DNA of 64,000 nt. It comes from Duganella sp. (lineage in GTDB: Bacteria > Pseudomonadota > Gammaproteobacteria > Burkholderiales > Burkholderiaceae_D). The position numbers and the translations under genes were made by a program. The stretch's first letter is position 1. Each line of letters opens with the position of its first letter. The notes below the pieces were generated by a model. That model was not told where the DNA came from and made no database searches. It saw only the letters and a list, made by a program, of their open reading frames with translations. Shown in pieces: positions 51,240 through 59,718 of this stretch. The stretch covers positions 62,001 through 126,000 of the forward strand of contig JAMFSU010000113.1 in assembly GCA_026225475.1 (NCBI GenBank). Reading direction: 5' to 3'.

Positions 51240-51796
51240 TCCTTGTTATCGAACAATGTAATAAACGCCATCGACGAGTCCGTTTCTCCCAGTTTTGGAA
51301 AGATGCGGGAAACACTATTGGCATGTGTTTCCGCATCCCCATCGGTGATTGCATCGATGGCGAAACTGACATTGAATCCCAGCTCGTAGGCGTGGCGCGC
51401 AGTCGCTTCCACACCGCTGCAGGTGGCGATGCCAGCCAGCACGATCTGAGTAATACCCTGGCGCTTGAGATAAGCCTCCAGATCGGTATTGGTGAACGCA
51501 CCCGGAGTGCGCTTGGTGACGATATGGTCTTGTGGTTGCCGATTCAATGCCGGCAGTAGTTCGGCGAAATCCGCCGCGAGCACCGGCATACGGGAACCTC
51601 GTTCCGAGCGTCCCGGCGGCTTGCCCTCCACATTGACCAGCACCACCGGCAAGGCATGCCGGCGAAAAGCTTCGACCAGCGCACACGCTCGCTCGAGGAT
51701 CTCGTTCAATGGATGCAGCAGCGTCAGCGAGGTCATGCCTTGTTGCAGGTCAATGACGACCAGTGCAGTTCGCGGGTCTAGTGTAGTAATCGGCAT
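51236..51796 (-). CDS. Isochorismatase/nicotinamidase-family hydrolase
   Basis: A 186-residue cysteine hydrolase. The triad is seen as aspartate in ALVVIDLQQGM, lysine in IVTKRTPGAF and the nucleophile cysteine in LAGIATCSGVEATARHAYELG, with the characteristic cis-peptide before it. Members hydrolyse isochorismate, nicotinamide, N-carbamoyl or related small molecules; the substrate cannot be told from sequence alone. It is the second gene after marR, with an 87-bp gap, and overlaps the next gene. A MarR-isochorismatase-MFS set suggests a detoxification or drug-response operon. Confidence 0.9.
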   Translation of the reverse strand: MPITTLDPRTALVVIDLQQGMTSLTLLHPLNEILERACALVEAFRRHALPVVLVNVEGKPPGRSERGSRMPVLAADFAELLPALNRQPQDHIVTKRTPGAFTNTDLEAYLKRQGITQIVLAGIATCSGVEATARHAYELGFNVSFAIDAITDGDAETHANSVSRIFPKLGETDSSMAFITLFDNKE

Positions 51797-51883
51797 TAAA
51801 CTAGTCTTTCAAGAGTTCAGGCGTGAGGGGGCCGCAGCCATAAGGCTGCAGACGGTACAGACTGCGAAAGCAAATGAAAACGG

Positions 51884-52327
51884 CTAGATGTCGCTCAGAC
51901 GTTTGAGCAGCGCGGTCGCCGCAATTAAGGTCTGTTGTTCATCAGGAGTGAGCCTGCTTATTCCCGCCAGCAACCATTGCTGCTTGGCGATGTTACGTTG
52001 ACGTCGTACTTCCCTGCCTTTGTCAGTCAACAAAAGCAGCAGCTGACGGCCATCGGACGGGTGCGGTTGACGTTCGATCAGACCGTCTTGTTCGAGATCA
52101 GCAAGTGTGGCGCCCATGGACTGCGGTTTCACCGACTCCAGACGCGCAAGTTCAGCGGTGGTCATTGCCCCTTCACGATCTAGTCTTGCAAGCGCAGAAG
52201 ACTGCGACCAGGTCAGGCCGGCGTGGTCCACCTCCTGACGTAGCCGTCGTAACAATTGACCAATAGCCAAGGTCAGATCGCTGACGGTACCTTCCAGATT
52301 AATGGGGGCTTCGATATGTTTAGTCAT
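51884..52327 (-). CDS. MarR-family transcriptional regulator
   Basis: A 147-residue winged-helix repressor: WSQSSALARLDREGAMTTAE followed by LARLESVKPQSMGATLADLE holds the recognition helix, then the wing GLIERQPHPSDGRQLLLLLTDKG. Dimerisation helices are at both ends. It heads an operon with an isochorismatase-type hydrolase, a small membrane protein and an MFS pump. A perfect 38-bp palindrome 14-51 bp upstream of its start is the likely operator, so it probably represses itself and the operon until a small ligand binds. Confidence 0.93.
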   Translation of the reverse strand: MTKHIEAPINLEGTVSDLTLAIGQLLRRLRQEVDHAGLTWSQSSALARLDREGAMTTAELARLESVKPQSMGATLADLEQDGLIERQPHPSDGRQLLLLLTDKGREVRRQRNIAKQQWLLAGISRLTPDEQQTLIAATALLKRLSDI

Positions 52328-52340
52328 GGATTTATATTAC

Positions 52341-52378
52341 AACTTGGAAGATTAACTTGCAAGTTAATCTTCCAAGTT
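52341..52378. promoter_or_regulatory. Perfect 38-bp palindrome, candidate MarR operator
   Basis: The sequence from 52341 to 52378 equals its own reverse complement over all 38 bases, centred on TTAACTTG|CAAGTTAA at 52352-52367. It also repeats ACTTG-like half-sites at its edges. It lies directly upstream of marR. Confidence 0.8.
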
Positions 52379-52451
52379 TAAAAACAAGATCTTTTGTCGC
52401 TGCGTCAGATAGCGAATAGGCGTCTTTCTCAGTCAAGCCGATGCATCAAAC

Positions 52452-52537
52452 GGTAATCTCCCCATTTTTAAGCAAGTTTAAAAGTGGCTGCGGCTTAGCC
52501 ACCAATTTTTACTATGCTTAAAAATTTGGGGATTACC
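52452..52537. repeat. 86-bp imperfect hairpin element
   Basis: Outer arms of 23 bp (52452-52474 and 52515-52537, starting GGTAATC and ending GATTACC) pair with three mismatches. An inner stem GTGGCT/AGCCAC is nested inside. Shape and size are those of a REP- or MITE-like palindrome between two genes. Confidence 0.65.
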
Positions 52538-52569
52538 ATGGATCTGCCGTTCCGGACAATAAAGAATGC

Positions 52570-52591
52570 CCCACCAAAATTAGCCGGTGGG
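52570..52591 (-). terminator. Possible terminator of the MHS transporter gene
   Basis: CCCACC/GGTGGG with a 10-nt loop lies 29 bp after the transporter stop; on the minus strand it is followed by a T-containing stretch (CATTCTTTATTG). Confidence 0.4.
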
Positions 52592-52619
52592 AATGGGATC
52601 TACGGTTCTGCCTGCTGTA

Positions 52620-53942
52620 TTACTCTTCCAGCGGTAATTTCGCGGTTTCGCGGGCGGCGAGCAATGCGATCCCGGTCACGCATAGTGCAACCACCACGTA
52701 TAGCGAAATCGCCGTCGTTGAATGATAAGCACGGAACAGGCTGGCAATGATCAGCGGTGCAAAACCGCCGCCGACAATGCCGGCCAGCGTATACGCCAAA
52801 GATGAACCGGCATAACGTACACGAGTAGGGAACTGCTCGGTCACGAATGCTGCTTGCGGACCATACATGATGGCATGGATGATTAGACCGCCGACAGTGG
52901 CAACTACGATCAGTATCGGTTGGCTGCTATCGAGCAGGACAAAGAACACGAATGCCCAGATCATCGCCAGCACTACGCCGATGCCATATACCGGCCGCCG
53001 TCCGAGACGATCCGACAAGGCGCCGAACATTGGCACGCTGAGAGCGTTACAGGCGGTGCCGATCATGATGGCGGTCAGCGCCAGCGGGCGTGGCAGATTC
53101 AACACGGTGGTCACATAGGTGAGGGTGAATACCACCACTAACGCATACAGCACGTCCGAACCAATACGTACTCCGCCGGCGATCAGCAGACGCTTCCAAT
53201 GGTCACAAAAAACATCCACTACCGGTGTCTTGGCCGTGCTGTGGCTGGCTTCCAGTTCCTTGAACTTGGGTGTTTCGTCTACGCCATTGCGAATCCAGAA
53301 ACCAAAGCCGACTAACAGCAGGCTGGCCAAGAAAGGTATTCTCCAACCCCAGTCGAGGAACTGATCCGGCGCCAGCAGGTATGTGATCAGGGCGATCAAC
53401 CCAGTTGCCAGTAATGTGCCGAAAGATGGCCCGACTTGCGTCCACGAGGCATTTCTGCCGCGCTTGTCCTGCGCACCGTGCTCAACCGAAATCAGTACTG
53501 CTCCAGCCCATTCGCCACCCAGTGCGATGCCCTGAACAAAGCGTAATGTTACCAGCAGAATCGGGCTCCAGATGCCGATTGCAGCGTAGGTCGGCAGCAA
53601 TCCCATGAGCCCGGTAGTCAGTCCCATGAGCAGCAAGGTTGCCATCAGCACGAAGCGTCGCCCCATTTTGTCGCCCAGATGGCCGAAGAAGGCACCTCCG
53701 ATCGGCCGCGAAACATAGCCGACCGCATACGTAGAAAAGGCCAGAATGGTGCCCGACAAGGGATCGAAGGATGGAAAGAATAGGTGATTGAAAATCAGCG
53801 CCGCCAAGGTGTTGTATACCGTGAAGTCGTACCACTCCAGGGTGGTACCGATCATGCTGGCAGTAGACAGCCGTTTGGTGTTCTGGCTTTTGGCTAGTGT
53901 TGATCGTTCTGATGCGGCCATTGAAACGGCAGTATGGCTCAT
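52620..53942 (-). CDS. MHS-family MFS transporter (metabolite:proton symporter)
   Basis: A 440-residue transporter with 12 membrane helices. Family marks are ASMIGTTLEWYDFTVYNTLAAL at the first helix, GGAFFGHLGDKMGRRFVL (the MFS loop 2-3 motif), RFVQGIALGGEWAGAVL (helix 4/5) and FGALSDRLGRRPVYGIG (loop 8-9). MHS members import dicarboxylates, shikimate, ketoglutarate, proline betaine and similar acids. The start ATG 53942 has GAGGG upstream. The next gene on the same strand encodes a DUF4286-type protein under a LysR regulator, so a small organic acid substrate is likely but not identified. Confidence 0.93.
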   Translation of the reverse strand: MSHTAVSMAASERSTLAKSQNTKRLSTASMIGTTLEWYDFTVYNTLAALIFNHLFFPSFDPLSGTILAFSTYAVGYVSRPIGGAFFGHLGDKMGRRFVLMATLLLMGLTTGLMGLLPTYAAIGIWSPILLVTLRFVQGIALGGEWAGAVLISVEHGAQDKRGRNASWTQVGPSFGTLLATGLIALITYLLAPDQFLDWGWRIPFLASLLLVGFGFWIRNGVDETPKFKELEASHSTAKTPVVDVFCDHWKRLLIAGGVRIGSDVLYALVVVFTLTYVTTVLNLPRPLALTAIMIGTACNALSVPMFGALSDRLGRRPVYGIGVVLAMIWAFVFFVLLDSSQPILIVVATVGGLIIHAIMYGPQAAFVTEQFPTRVRYAGSSLAYTLAGIVGGGFAPLIIASLFRAYHSTTAISLYVVVALCVTGIALLAARETAKLPLEE

Positions 53943-54010
53943 GATGATTTTCCCTCTTAGCAAGTTCTAGATAAACGAAATGAAATGTCGCGCGCCTGCA
54001 TGCGCACGGA

Positions 54011-54688
54011 TCAGGCGATGCTCTTAGCTGCTAAGTCTTGTTCCAGCAACTGCCACGAAAAACGCAGAACGGAAATCGTGTTAGAAGCCAAGTGCAAGGC
54101 CTGTGCCACTTCGTTTGCAGCGGCTTCAACTGCCTGCTGTGACGCGGCATCGATCAGAAACAGCGGATCAAGGATGCGCCCTTGGGTGGTTTCAGCCGGC
54201 AACGGTGACGACAGTTCTTGGTCCGGGGTCAGTAGACGGCAGGACAGTACTCCGTCGATATTCAGCAAGACGTTACTGAGCTGGGTAATTTTCTCTTCAC
54301 GCGAGCTATCGGTCTGGGTGCCCAGACGCAGCACGGCCAGCCACGATCCGGTACCGGCACCGCTTTCTGGACCGATGCTGCAGACCCGGCGCATCGGATT
54401 GTGCATGCGACCCAGATTGCTCACCGACCAAGGTGTTTGATGGCGAAAAGCCTGGAAATACGCTGGCGTTTTAAAGGCGTCCAGAGAGGTTGTACGATAC
54501 AAGCCGAGATAGCGGCGCGGACCATATACGCTCTGATAGCGTATGCCGGAGATGAAGCCAGGCAATGCCACGCGTTCCTTGACATGTTCGCGGTCATACC
54601 ATTGGTTGAAGTCTTGTTCATGGTTAGGATCGACGTCGGTCCAGACGAACAATATGCCGGGAAGGTCCTGGTTGGTTTGGTTTTGCAT
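54011..54688 (-). CDS. DUF4286-type protein (dimeric alpha/beta barrel)
   Basis: A 225-residue protein with two ferredoxin-like halves. The first half, ILFVWTDVDPNHEQDFNQWYDREHVKERVALPGFISGIRYQ, is typical of DUF4286, a family of dimeric alpha/beta-barrel proteins near catabolic genes. The second half is less conserved. The start is uncertain: ATG 54688 (MQNQTNQDL) is preferred over 54697 and 54712. It is 68 bp upstream of the MHS transporter on the same strand and lies next to a LysR gene, which suggests a shared catabolic role. The reaction is not known. Confidence 0.75.
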   Translation of the reverse strand: MQNQTNQDLPGILFVWTDVDPNHEQDFNQWYDREHVKERVALPGFISGIRYQSVYGPRRYLGLYRTTSLDAFKTPAYFQAFRHQTPWSVSNLGRMHNPMRRVCSIGPESGAGTGSWLAVLRLGTQTDSSREEKITQLSNVLLNIDGVLSCRLLTPDQELSSPLPAETTQGRILDPLFLIDAASQQAVEAAANEVAQALHLASNTISVLRFSWQLLEQDLAAKSIA

Positions 54689-54834
54689 GATATCCATTCG
54701 TGATTGGTGCATTGAAGCCTCAGAATAGAGTTCATGATTTGTACTGACAAACGGATAATTCTTATCGCCACTGATAAGTTTTACGGGGAGGGGGGCTGAG
54801 TAACGTCGGCATCATAATCATTGTCACTATGGCA

Positions 54835-55758
54835 TCAGGTCGCATCGAAGCCGAATGGCGGTTCCAGGCTGACCGTGAAACGCGCTGCTTCTTCACACGC
54901 CAGCGCTGCTACCAATTGTATTGCCTCGGTGGTGGCATCGGCATGGTAGCTGACCACCAGCCGTTGTGGCATCAAATGACCAGAGCAGTCGATGATCGAC
55001 AGTTCACCAGAGTCGATTTCTTCGCGCGCTGGCGCCAGCGGCAATACGGCAATACCAAAGCCGCCGCGCACCAGCCGTACGATGGCAGAGATTGAGCTCA
55101 CGCAATGAATGCGCGGAGCACTCACGCCTTCAGCCTTGCACAACTCTTTGAGCGCGATATGCGGTTGTGAACCCTTGTTCATCGTGATGATGGGATGCTG
55201 TGCCAGCTCGGAGGCACTCACCTGTGCACGTCGGCCTGACCAGTCTGCGCTGCGTCCGACCCAGCCCATGGCAATCGCGCCGCTGGCGGTGTTACGAATG
55301 CCTTCGCCGATGACCAGATCGGTCTGCAGGGCAATATCGAGCTCGCCACTGCGCATCTGCATGTGCAGGCGCATGGTCGATTCCGAGGTCAGCTGGATTT
55401 CGATGGCGGGGTAAAGCTCCTGCATGCGCTGCAGGAAATTGCTGAGCCATGTATGCACGATGGTTTCGATTACACCGATGCGCACCACGCCGAACACGTT
55501 ATAGGCGGCGCGACTGGCCGACATCATTTCGAGATTGAGTTCCAGCATGCGCTCGGCATAACTTAGCATTCTGCGGCCAGCGAAGGTAAGCCGGATCTCG
55601 CGCATGTCGCGATCAAACAGGCGGGTGTCAAAATCCTGTTCGAGCGATGCAATGCGATTGGAGATGGCGGCTTGCGTGATATTGAGTCGTTCGGCGGCCG
55701 TGCGGAAGCTGCCAAGTCGCGCGGCCCAGACAAAGGCTTCCAGGAACCTAATGTTCAT
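54835..55758 (-). CDS. LysR-family transcriptional regulator
   Basis: A 307-residue LysR regulator. The winged HTH is at the N terminus (RFLEAFVWAARLGSFRTAAERLNITQAAISNRIASLEQDFDTRLFDR). The substrate-binding region (about 90-300) has IGVIETIVHTWL and GFGIAVLPLAP motifs. I chose ATG 55758 (MNIRFLEAF); the frame is open 56 codons further up, but those residues do not fit LysR. It lies upstream of the DUF4286 gene and transporter in the same direction, an unusual non-divergent arrangement, and probably controls them. Confidence 0.93.
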   Translation of the reverse strand: MNIRFLEAFVWAARLGSFRTAAERLNITQAAISNRIASLEQDFDTRLFDRDMREIRLTFAGRRMLSYAERMLELNLEMMSASRAAYNVFGVVRIGVIETIVHTWLSNFLQRMQELYPAIEIQLTSESTMRLHMQMRSGELDIALQTDLVIGEGIRNTASGAIAMGWVGRSADWSGRRAQVSASELAQHPIITMNKGSQPHIALKELCKAEGVSAPRIHCVSSISAIVRLVRGGFGIAVLPLAPAREEIDSGELSIIDCSGHLMPQRLVVSYHADATTEAIQLVAALACEEAARFTVSLEPPFGFDAT

Positions 55759-56444
55759 TATTGCGCCTGACGAATCGGGAAGTAGCGATAGAAGTAAATT
55801 TAGCGTGGAATTGTACCAAGCTTCGCTTTCGTGTCCAGGTAAAGCTAGGGCGCTACTATGCGGCGCAACGTAAAGTAAGAGGTAATATTGTGCGATGACG
55901 TATGATGTGTTTAAGGAAATTGTCAACGTGACCTAGTATGCGGAATCAACCAAATCTCGAAAGCAAAGGCGCAGCCTCAAGCAGATGTATACGGTTCTGT
56001 GCGCATTGGGATTTGAAAGCGCCTATGATTGCGTTGCCGCGTTCGCTCGGCAATGGAAAGTGGATTCGCTAAAGAGGGGAAATTTCGCGATTAAAGGGAC
56101 ATGCTACAGAGATATACCCATTTAAGGGCTGAAGACTTGGCGCTCAAGCTAATATAAGCGTGCGTGTTGATGTTGCGCTATCTGTGCTAGCGAACTCGGG
56201 GGGAGGGCTAGGACTATAAATCATGTACTTAGCTTCCCTAGATTTACCTTTTTTCAATCTGATTTCGCAGTGAATTCCGCAGTAGAGCACCTATATCTAG
56301 CAATAAAGTTTGTCAATAAGTCCAACTCCCCGATCTACCTGACCAAGTGCAGTTGCATCCCGGTCAACAGATCAACGCAGGCTCCAAAGGCGCCACCTGG
56401 ACGATAGGCCGCACGCAGCGGATGCTCTGTGCTGATCGAACGGA
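55759..56444. other. Gap between two LysR genes
   Basis: About 690 bp. The only recognisable content is an IS21 istA fragment at 55979-56125. The rest (56126-56444) shows no convincing gene, with a G6 run near 56199. Confidence 0.5.
55979..56125 (+). pseudogene. IS21-family IstA transposase fragment
   Basis: The plus frame reads KQMYTVLCALGFESAYDCVAAFARQWK, matching the N-terminal region of IstA, and stops at 56123-56125. No other part of IS21 is present. It is a small relic. Confidence 0.65.
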
Positions 56445-57356
56445 TCATGATCTGGAATTTTGTTGCAGGCGAAGTTCTTCACGCAGATCTGCCGCAAACG
56501 TCTCAGCCAGTGCCAGTCGCTTGCCGGGATAGGGGAAAATAATGGCGCATCGTCCTTCCACTTCTTCCAACACTGGCCGAACCACCACATCGGCGCTGGC
56601 AAATGCTTCCGCCGTGATGCGGGTAACAAAGGTTATGCCTACACCCGCCACCACCAATGCACATGCAATCAACGAGCTTGGCGTTTCCGTGACGATCTGA
56701 GGCGACACGTGCAGCTTGGAGAGGGCATCATCAATCTGATAGCGCATATAACTTTGCCGCGACAGCAGGATCATGCGTTCTCCATCCAGTTCCTTGAGCG
56801 ATATGCGCTTGCGTCTGGCCAGTTTGTGAGAGCTTGGTAGGACAAGCGCCAGTTTCAAGGGGCTCAGCGGCTCGATGGAAATCGATGGTTGTGACAGCGG
56901 CAATTCAACCACGCCAATATCGAACTGCTTGGTGGCGACCATTTCGGCGATCTGACGCGAAGGTAAGGTCTGCACCAAGACGGACACTTGCGGACGGGAG
57001 GCGATGAAACGTGCAACGGTGCGCGGAATCAGGCTTTGCGAAAGCGCCGGCAATGTTGCGATACGCAAGGCACCGGCCTGCTGAAGTCCGATGTCATGGG
57101 CGACTTGTGCAATTCGGTCGAGATTGCCGTAGATCGGCTCCAGCTCGGTATAAAGTGCCTGCGCCTCTGGCGTGGCGGCGAGTTTGCGTCCGTTGCGCTC
57201 GAACAGTTTGTAGCCGATACGAATTTCGAGGTGAGCAATCGCACGGCTGACTGCCGGCTGCGTCACGCTCATCATCTGTGCGGCGCCAATTACCGTGCCA
57301 GTCCGCATGACCGAGTAGAAGGCCTCAATCTGGCGCAAACTCACTTGATGTCGCAT
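56445..57356 (-). CDS. LysR-family regulator divergent from the opine/amine-oxidase operon
   Basis: A 303-residue LysR protein: HTH in RQIEAFYSVMRTGTVIGAAQ followed by MMSVTQPAVSRAIAHLE, then a co-inducer domain with LRIATLPALSQSLIPRTVARF and FDIGVVELPLSQPSI. It resembles regulators of opine and amino-acid catabolism (OccR/NocR type). It is divergent from the ABC-importer and oxidase genes, the classic arrangement for a LysR activator with its target; the 250-bp gap between them holds several inverted repeats. The inducer is probably the imported compound. Confidence 0.92.
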   Translation of the reverse strand: MRHQVSLRQIEAFYSVMRTGTVIGAAQMMSVTQPAVSRAIAHLEIRIGYKLFERNGRKLAATPEAQALYTELEPIYGNLDRIAQVAHDIGLQQAGALRIATLPALSQSLIPRTVARFIASRPQVSVLVQTLPSRQIAEMVATKQFDIGVVELPLSQPSISIEPLSPLKLALVLPSSHKLARRKRISLKELDGERMILLSRQSYMRYQIDDALSKLHVSPQIVTETPSSLIACALVVAGVGITFVTRITAEAFASADVVVRPVLEEVEGRCAIIFPYPGKRLALAETFAADLREELRLQQNSRS

Positions 57357-57609
57357 ATAACATTCTCGCTATTGATGTGCCGGATAGATTGAGTAATTAC
57401 GGTGCGCTACGCATCTTTAAGGTGCTTTTCAGCCAGATATTTAGCGATTTTGCGGCGCACAACAATACATAACATTAAGACATAAGCAGCATATCAAATG
57501 TTAATGTTTTTAAATTGAGTTAATGCATAAACTGTATAAACCTTAGAGGCGACGCAGTTATTACCTAAGGCAATTCTTCTTAATGCTGACTTGTAAAGGG
57601 AACCTGGTG
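57357..57609. promoter_or_regulatory. Divergent control region, LysR regulator / importer operon
   Basis: An AT-rich gap of about 250 bp with two inverted repeats: AACATTA (57471-57477) with TAATGTT (57502-57508), and CCTTAG (57541-57546) with CTAAGG (57565-57570). These are candidate LysR binding sites; spacing is wide, so this is tentative. Confidence 0.4.
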
Positions 57610-58638
57610 ATGCACAAGACTTTTGGTGTGATGGCGATGCTGGCATGTGCAGCGACGTCCTGTGTCAATGCGGCCGAAACGCTTTATGTCGGTGGCTATG
57701 GCGGCTCGGTGGAGCAGGCGTTCAAGGAAAAGATCATTCCTCCCTTCGAGGCGAAGACCGGCGCCAAGGTCGTATACGTGCCGGGTAACTCGACCGATAT
57801 TTTGGCGAAGATCCAAGCACAGAAAGGCCATCAGGAAATGTCCATGGTCATGATGGACGATGGCCCGATGTATCAGGCGGTCGGCCAGGGCCTGTGCACC
57901 AAGCTGGATGAAGCCACCACGAATGACTTGTATTCTAACGCCCGGATGGTCGGCGACAAGTCGGTCGGAACCGGTTTCGTGGCGACAGGCCTGGCCTATA
58001 ACAAGGAAGTATTTTCCAAGAATGGATGGAAGGCTCCGACCTCCTGGCAAGATCTGACCGATCCCAAATACAAGCAGAAGGTGGTGATTCCGCCGATCAT
58101 CAATGGCTACGGCCTGCTGACCCTAGTCATGATGGCGCGTCTCAATGGCGGTGGTGAAGAAAAGATCGACCCTGGATTCGACGTGATGATCAAGAAGGTG
58201 GCGCCGAACGTGCTGGCATGGGAACCGTCGCCCGGCAAGATGGCGCAGATGCTGCAGACCGGCGAAGCAGCGTTGGTGGTATGGGGTAATGGTCGCGTGC
58301 AATCCGTGATCGACCAGGGTGCTCCGGTTGAATTCGTGTATCCCAAGGAAGGTGCGGTAGCGTTAATGACGGCCGCCTGTGTCGTTGACGGCGCACCACA
58401 GGCCAAGCTGGGTCTGCAGTTCTTGCAGTACGTGCTGTCTACCGACGTACAGCCCATCCTCGCCTCCTCGCAAGGCTACGGTCCGGTCAACAAGAACGTC
58501 AAGCTGCCGCCGGAGGTGATGAAGCGCGTGGTGGCGGGCCCGGAAAAGGTCAATGCCCTGATCGCCCCGAACTACGACGTGATCAACGTCAAGCGTGCCG
58601 AATGGACCAACCGCTGGAATCGAGCGGTTGAACGTTGA
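57610..58638 (+). CDS. ABC transporter substrate-binding protein (PotD/opine type)
   Basis: A 342-residue periplasmic binding protein. A Sec signal peptide (MHKTFGVMAMLACAATSCVNAAE) is followed by a mature type II binding fold: ETLYVGGYGGSVEQAFKEKI, PPFEAKTGAKVVYVPGNSTDILAKI and LVVWGNGRVQ motifs match the spermidine/putrescine and opine-binding family. I chose ATG 57610 because AAAGGGAA sits upstream; an in-frame ATG at 57583 is possible. The first gene of a seven-gene set (binding protein, ATPase, two permeases, three oxidase subunits) all on the plus strand. Confidence 0.92.
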   Translation: MHKTFGVMAMLACAATSCVNAAETLYVGGYGGSVEQAFKEKIIPPFEAKTGAKVVYVPGNSTDILAKIQAQKGHQEMSMVMMDDGPMYQAVGQGLCTKLDEATTNDLYSNARMVGDKSVGTGFVATGLAYNKEVFSKNGWKAPTSWQDLTDPKYKQKVVIPPIINGYGLLTLVMMARLNGGGEEKIDPGFDVMIKKVAPNVLAWEPSPGKMAQMLQTGEAALVVWGNGRVQSVIDQGAPVEFVYPKEGAVALMTAACVVDGAPQAKLGLQFLQYVLSTDVQPILASSQGYGPVNKNVKLPPEVMKRVVAGPEKVNALIAPNYDVINVKRAEWTNRWNRAVER

Positions 58639-58669
58639 AAGTTGAGCTAACGCAGCCAAGGCATATTCT

Positions 58670-59716
58670 ATGAGTTTTCTTACGTTGAAGGATCTGTCCC
58701 GGCGTTACGGTGACGTTACGGCGGTAGGGCAGTTCGATCTGTCCGTCGAAAAGGGTGAGTTCATCAGCCTGCTCGGCCCTTCGGGTTGCGGCAAGACCAC
58801 GACCCTGCAGATGATTGCCGGCTTTGTTCAGCCGACTACTGGCCGCGTTTTGCTCAACGGGAAGGACATCACCGACATTAAGCCGGCCCGCCGTGGCCTC
58901 GGTATTGTCTTTCAGAACTATGCGTTGTTCCCGCATATGACGGTCGCCGAGAATGTCTCGTTCGGGTTGGAGATGCAGGGTCTTCCTTCTGCAGAACGGG
59001 CCAAGCGTGTGAGTTCAACGCTGGAGCTTGTGCATCTGGGCGCCATGGCGCATCGCTATCCGAAGGAGCTCTCCGGCGGACAGCGCCAGCGCGTGGCCCT
59101 GGCACGCGCGCTGGCCATCCAGCCGCCCGTGCTGTTGCTTGATGAACCGATGGGGGCCCTGGATGCAAAACTGCGTGAAGAAATGCAGATCGAGTTGCGG
59201 GCATTGCAGCATCGGGTCGGCGTCACCACCATCATGGTGACGCACGACCAAGCCGAAGCCATGACCTTGTCCGACCGGGTGGTGTTGATGAACAAGGGAT
59301 GCATTGAGCAAATTGACCGTCCTTACGAGATGTACGAGCAGCCGAATGGACGTTTTTCCTCCACCTTCCTGGGCAAGGCTAATGTATTTGAGGCAGTGCG
59401 CGTGCATGTGGGGGGGGGCGTTGAGGTCAATGGATGCCGCTTGCCCACCAACGATAGCACCACGTTGGGTGCCGTCGAATACATTGTCCGTCCCGAAAAG
59501 ATCGAGTTTGCTAGCCCTGATGCGGCCATCCTGCATGGCCGGGTCGGTGCTCGCGTGTTCATCGGTAACCATTGGCTGTATCAGGTGGAAACACCACTGG
59601 GCATGGTGCAGCTGACCCATGCGAATACTGGTGCGCCGCAATCTGTCGAAGGTGAACAGGTCGGCTTGCGCTGGGCGCCGGAGCATGCCCGCCTCGTGTT
59701 GCGCAAGGAGGCCTGA
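58670..59716 (+). CDS. ABC transporter ATPase (PotA type)
   Basis: A 348-residue ATPase. The Walker A motif is GPSGCGKTT, the signature LSGGQRQRVALARAL, Walker B LLLDEPMGALD, and the H-loop MVTHDQAEAM; Q-loop FQNYALFPHMTV. A C-terminal TOBE/MOP-like domain (about 270-345, YIVRPEKIEFA) is present as in PotA. A nine-G run (59410-59418) lies in frame at residues about 247-250 and keeps the frame. It energises the two permeases that follow, with its start 31 bp after the binding-protein gene. Confidence 0.95.
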   Translation: MSFLTLKDLSRRYGDVTAVGQFDLSVEKGEFISLLGPSGCGKTTTLQMIAGFVQPTTGRVLLNGKDITDIKPARRGLGIVFQNYALFPHMTVAENVSFGLEMQGLPSAERAKRVSSTLELVHLGAMAHRYPKELSGGQRQRVALARALAIQPPVLLLDEPMGALDAKLREEMQIELRALQHRVGVTTIMVTHDQAEAMTLSDRVVLMNKGCIEQIDRPYEMYEQPNGRFSSTFLGKANVFEAVRVHVGGGVEVNGCRLPTNDSTTLGAVEYIVRPEKIEFASPDAAILHGRVGARVFIGNHWLYQVETPLGMVQLTHANTGAPQSVEGEQVGLRWAPEHARLVLRKEA

Positions 59717-59718
59717 AC

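Noticed and set aside
52514..52750. 78-codon plus frame starting in the hairpin element
   Set aside because: It starts inside the inverted repeat and runs antisense through the end of the MHS transporter gene.
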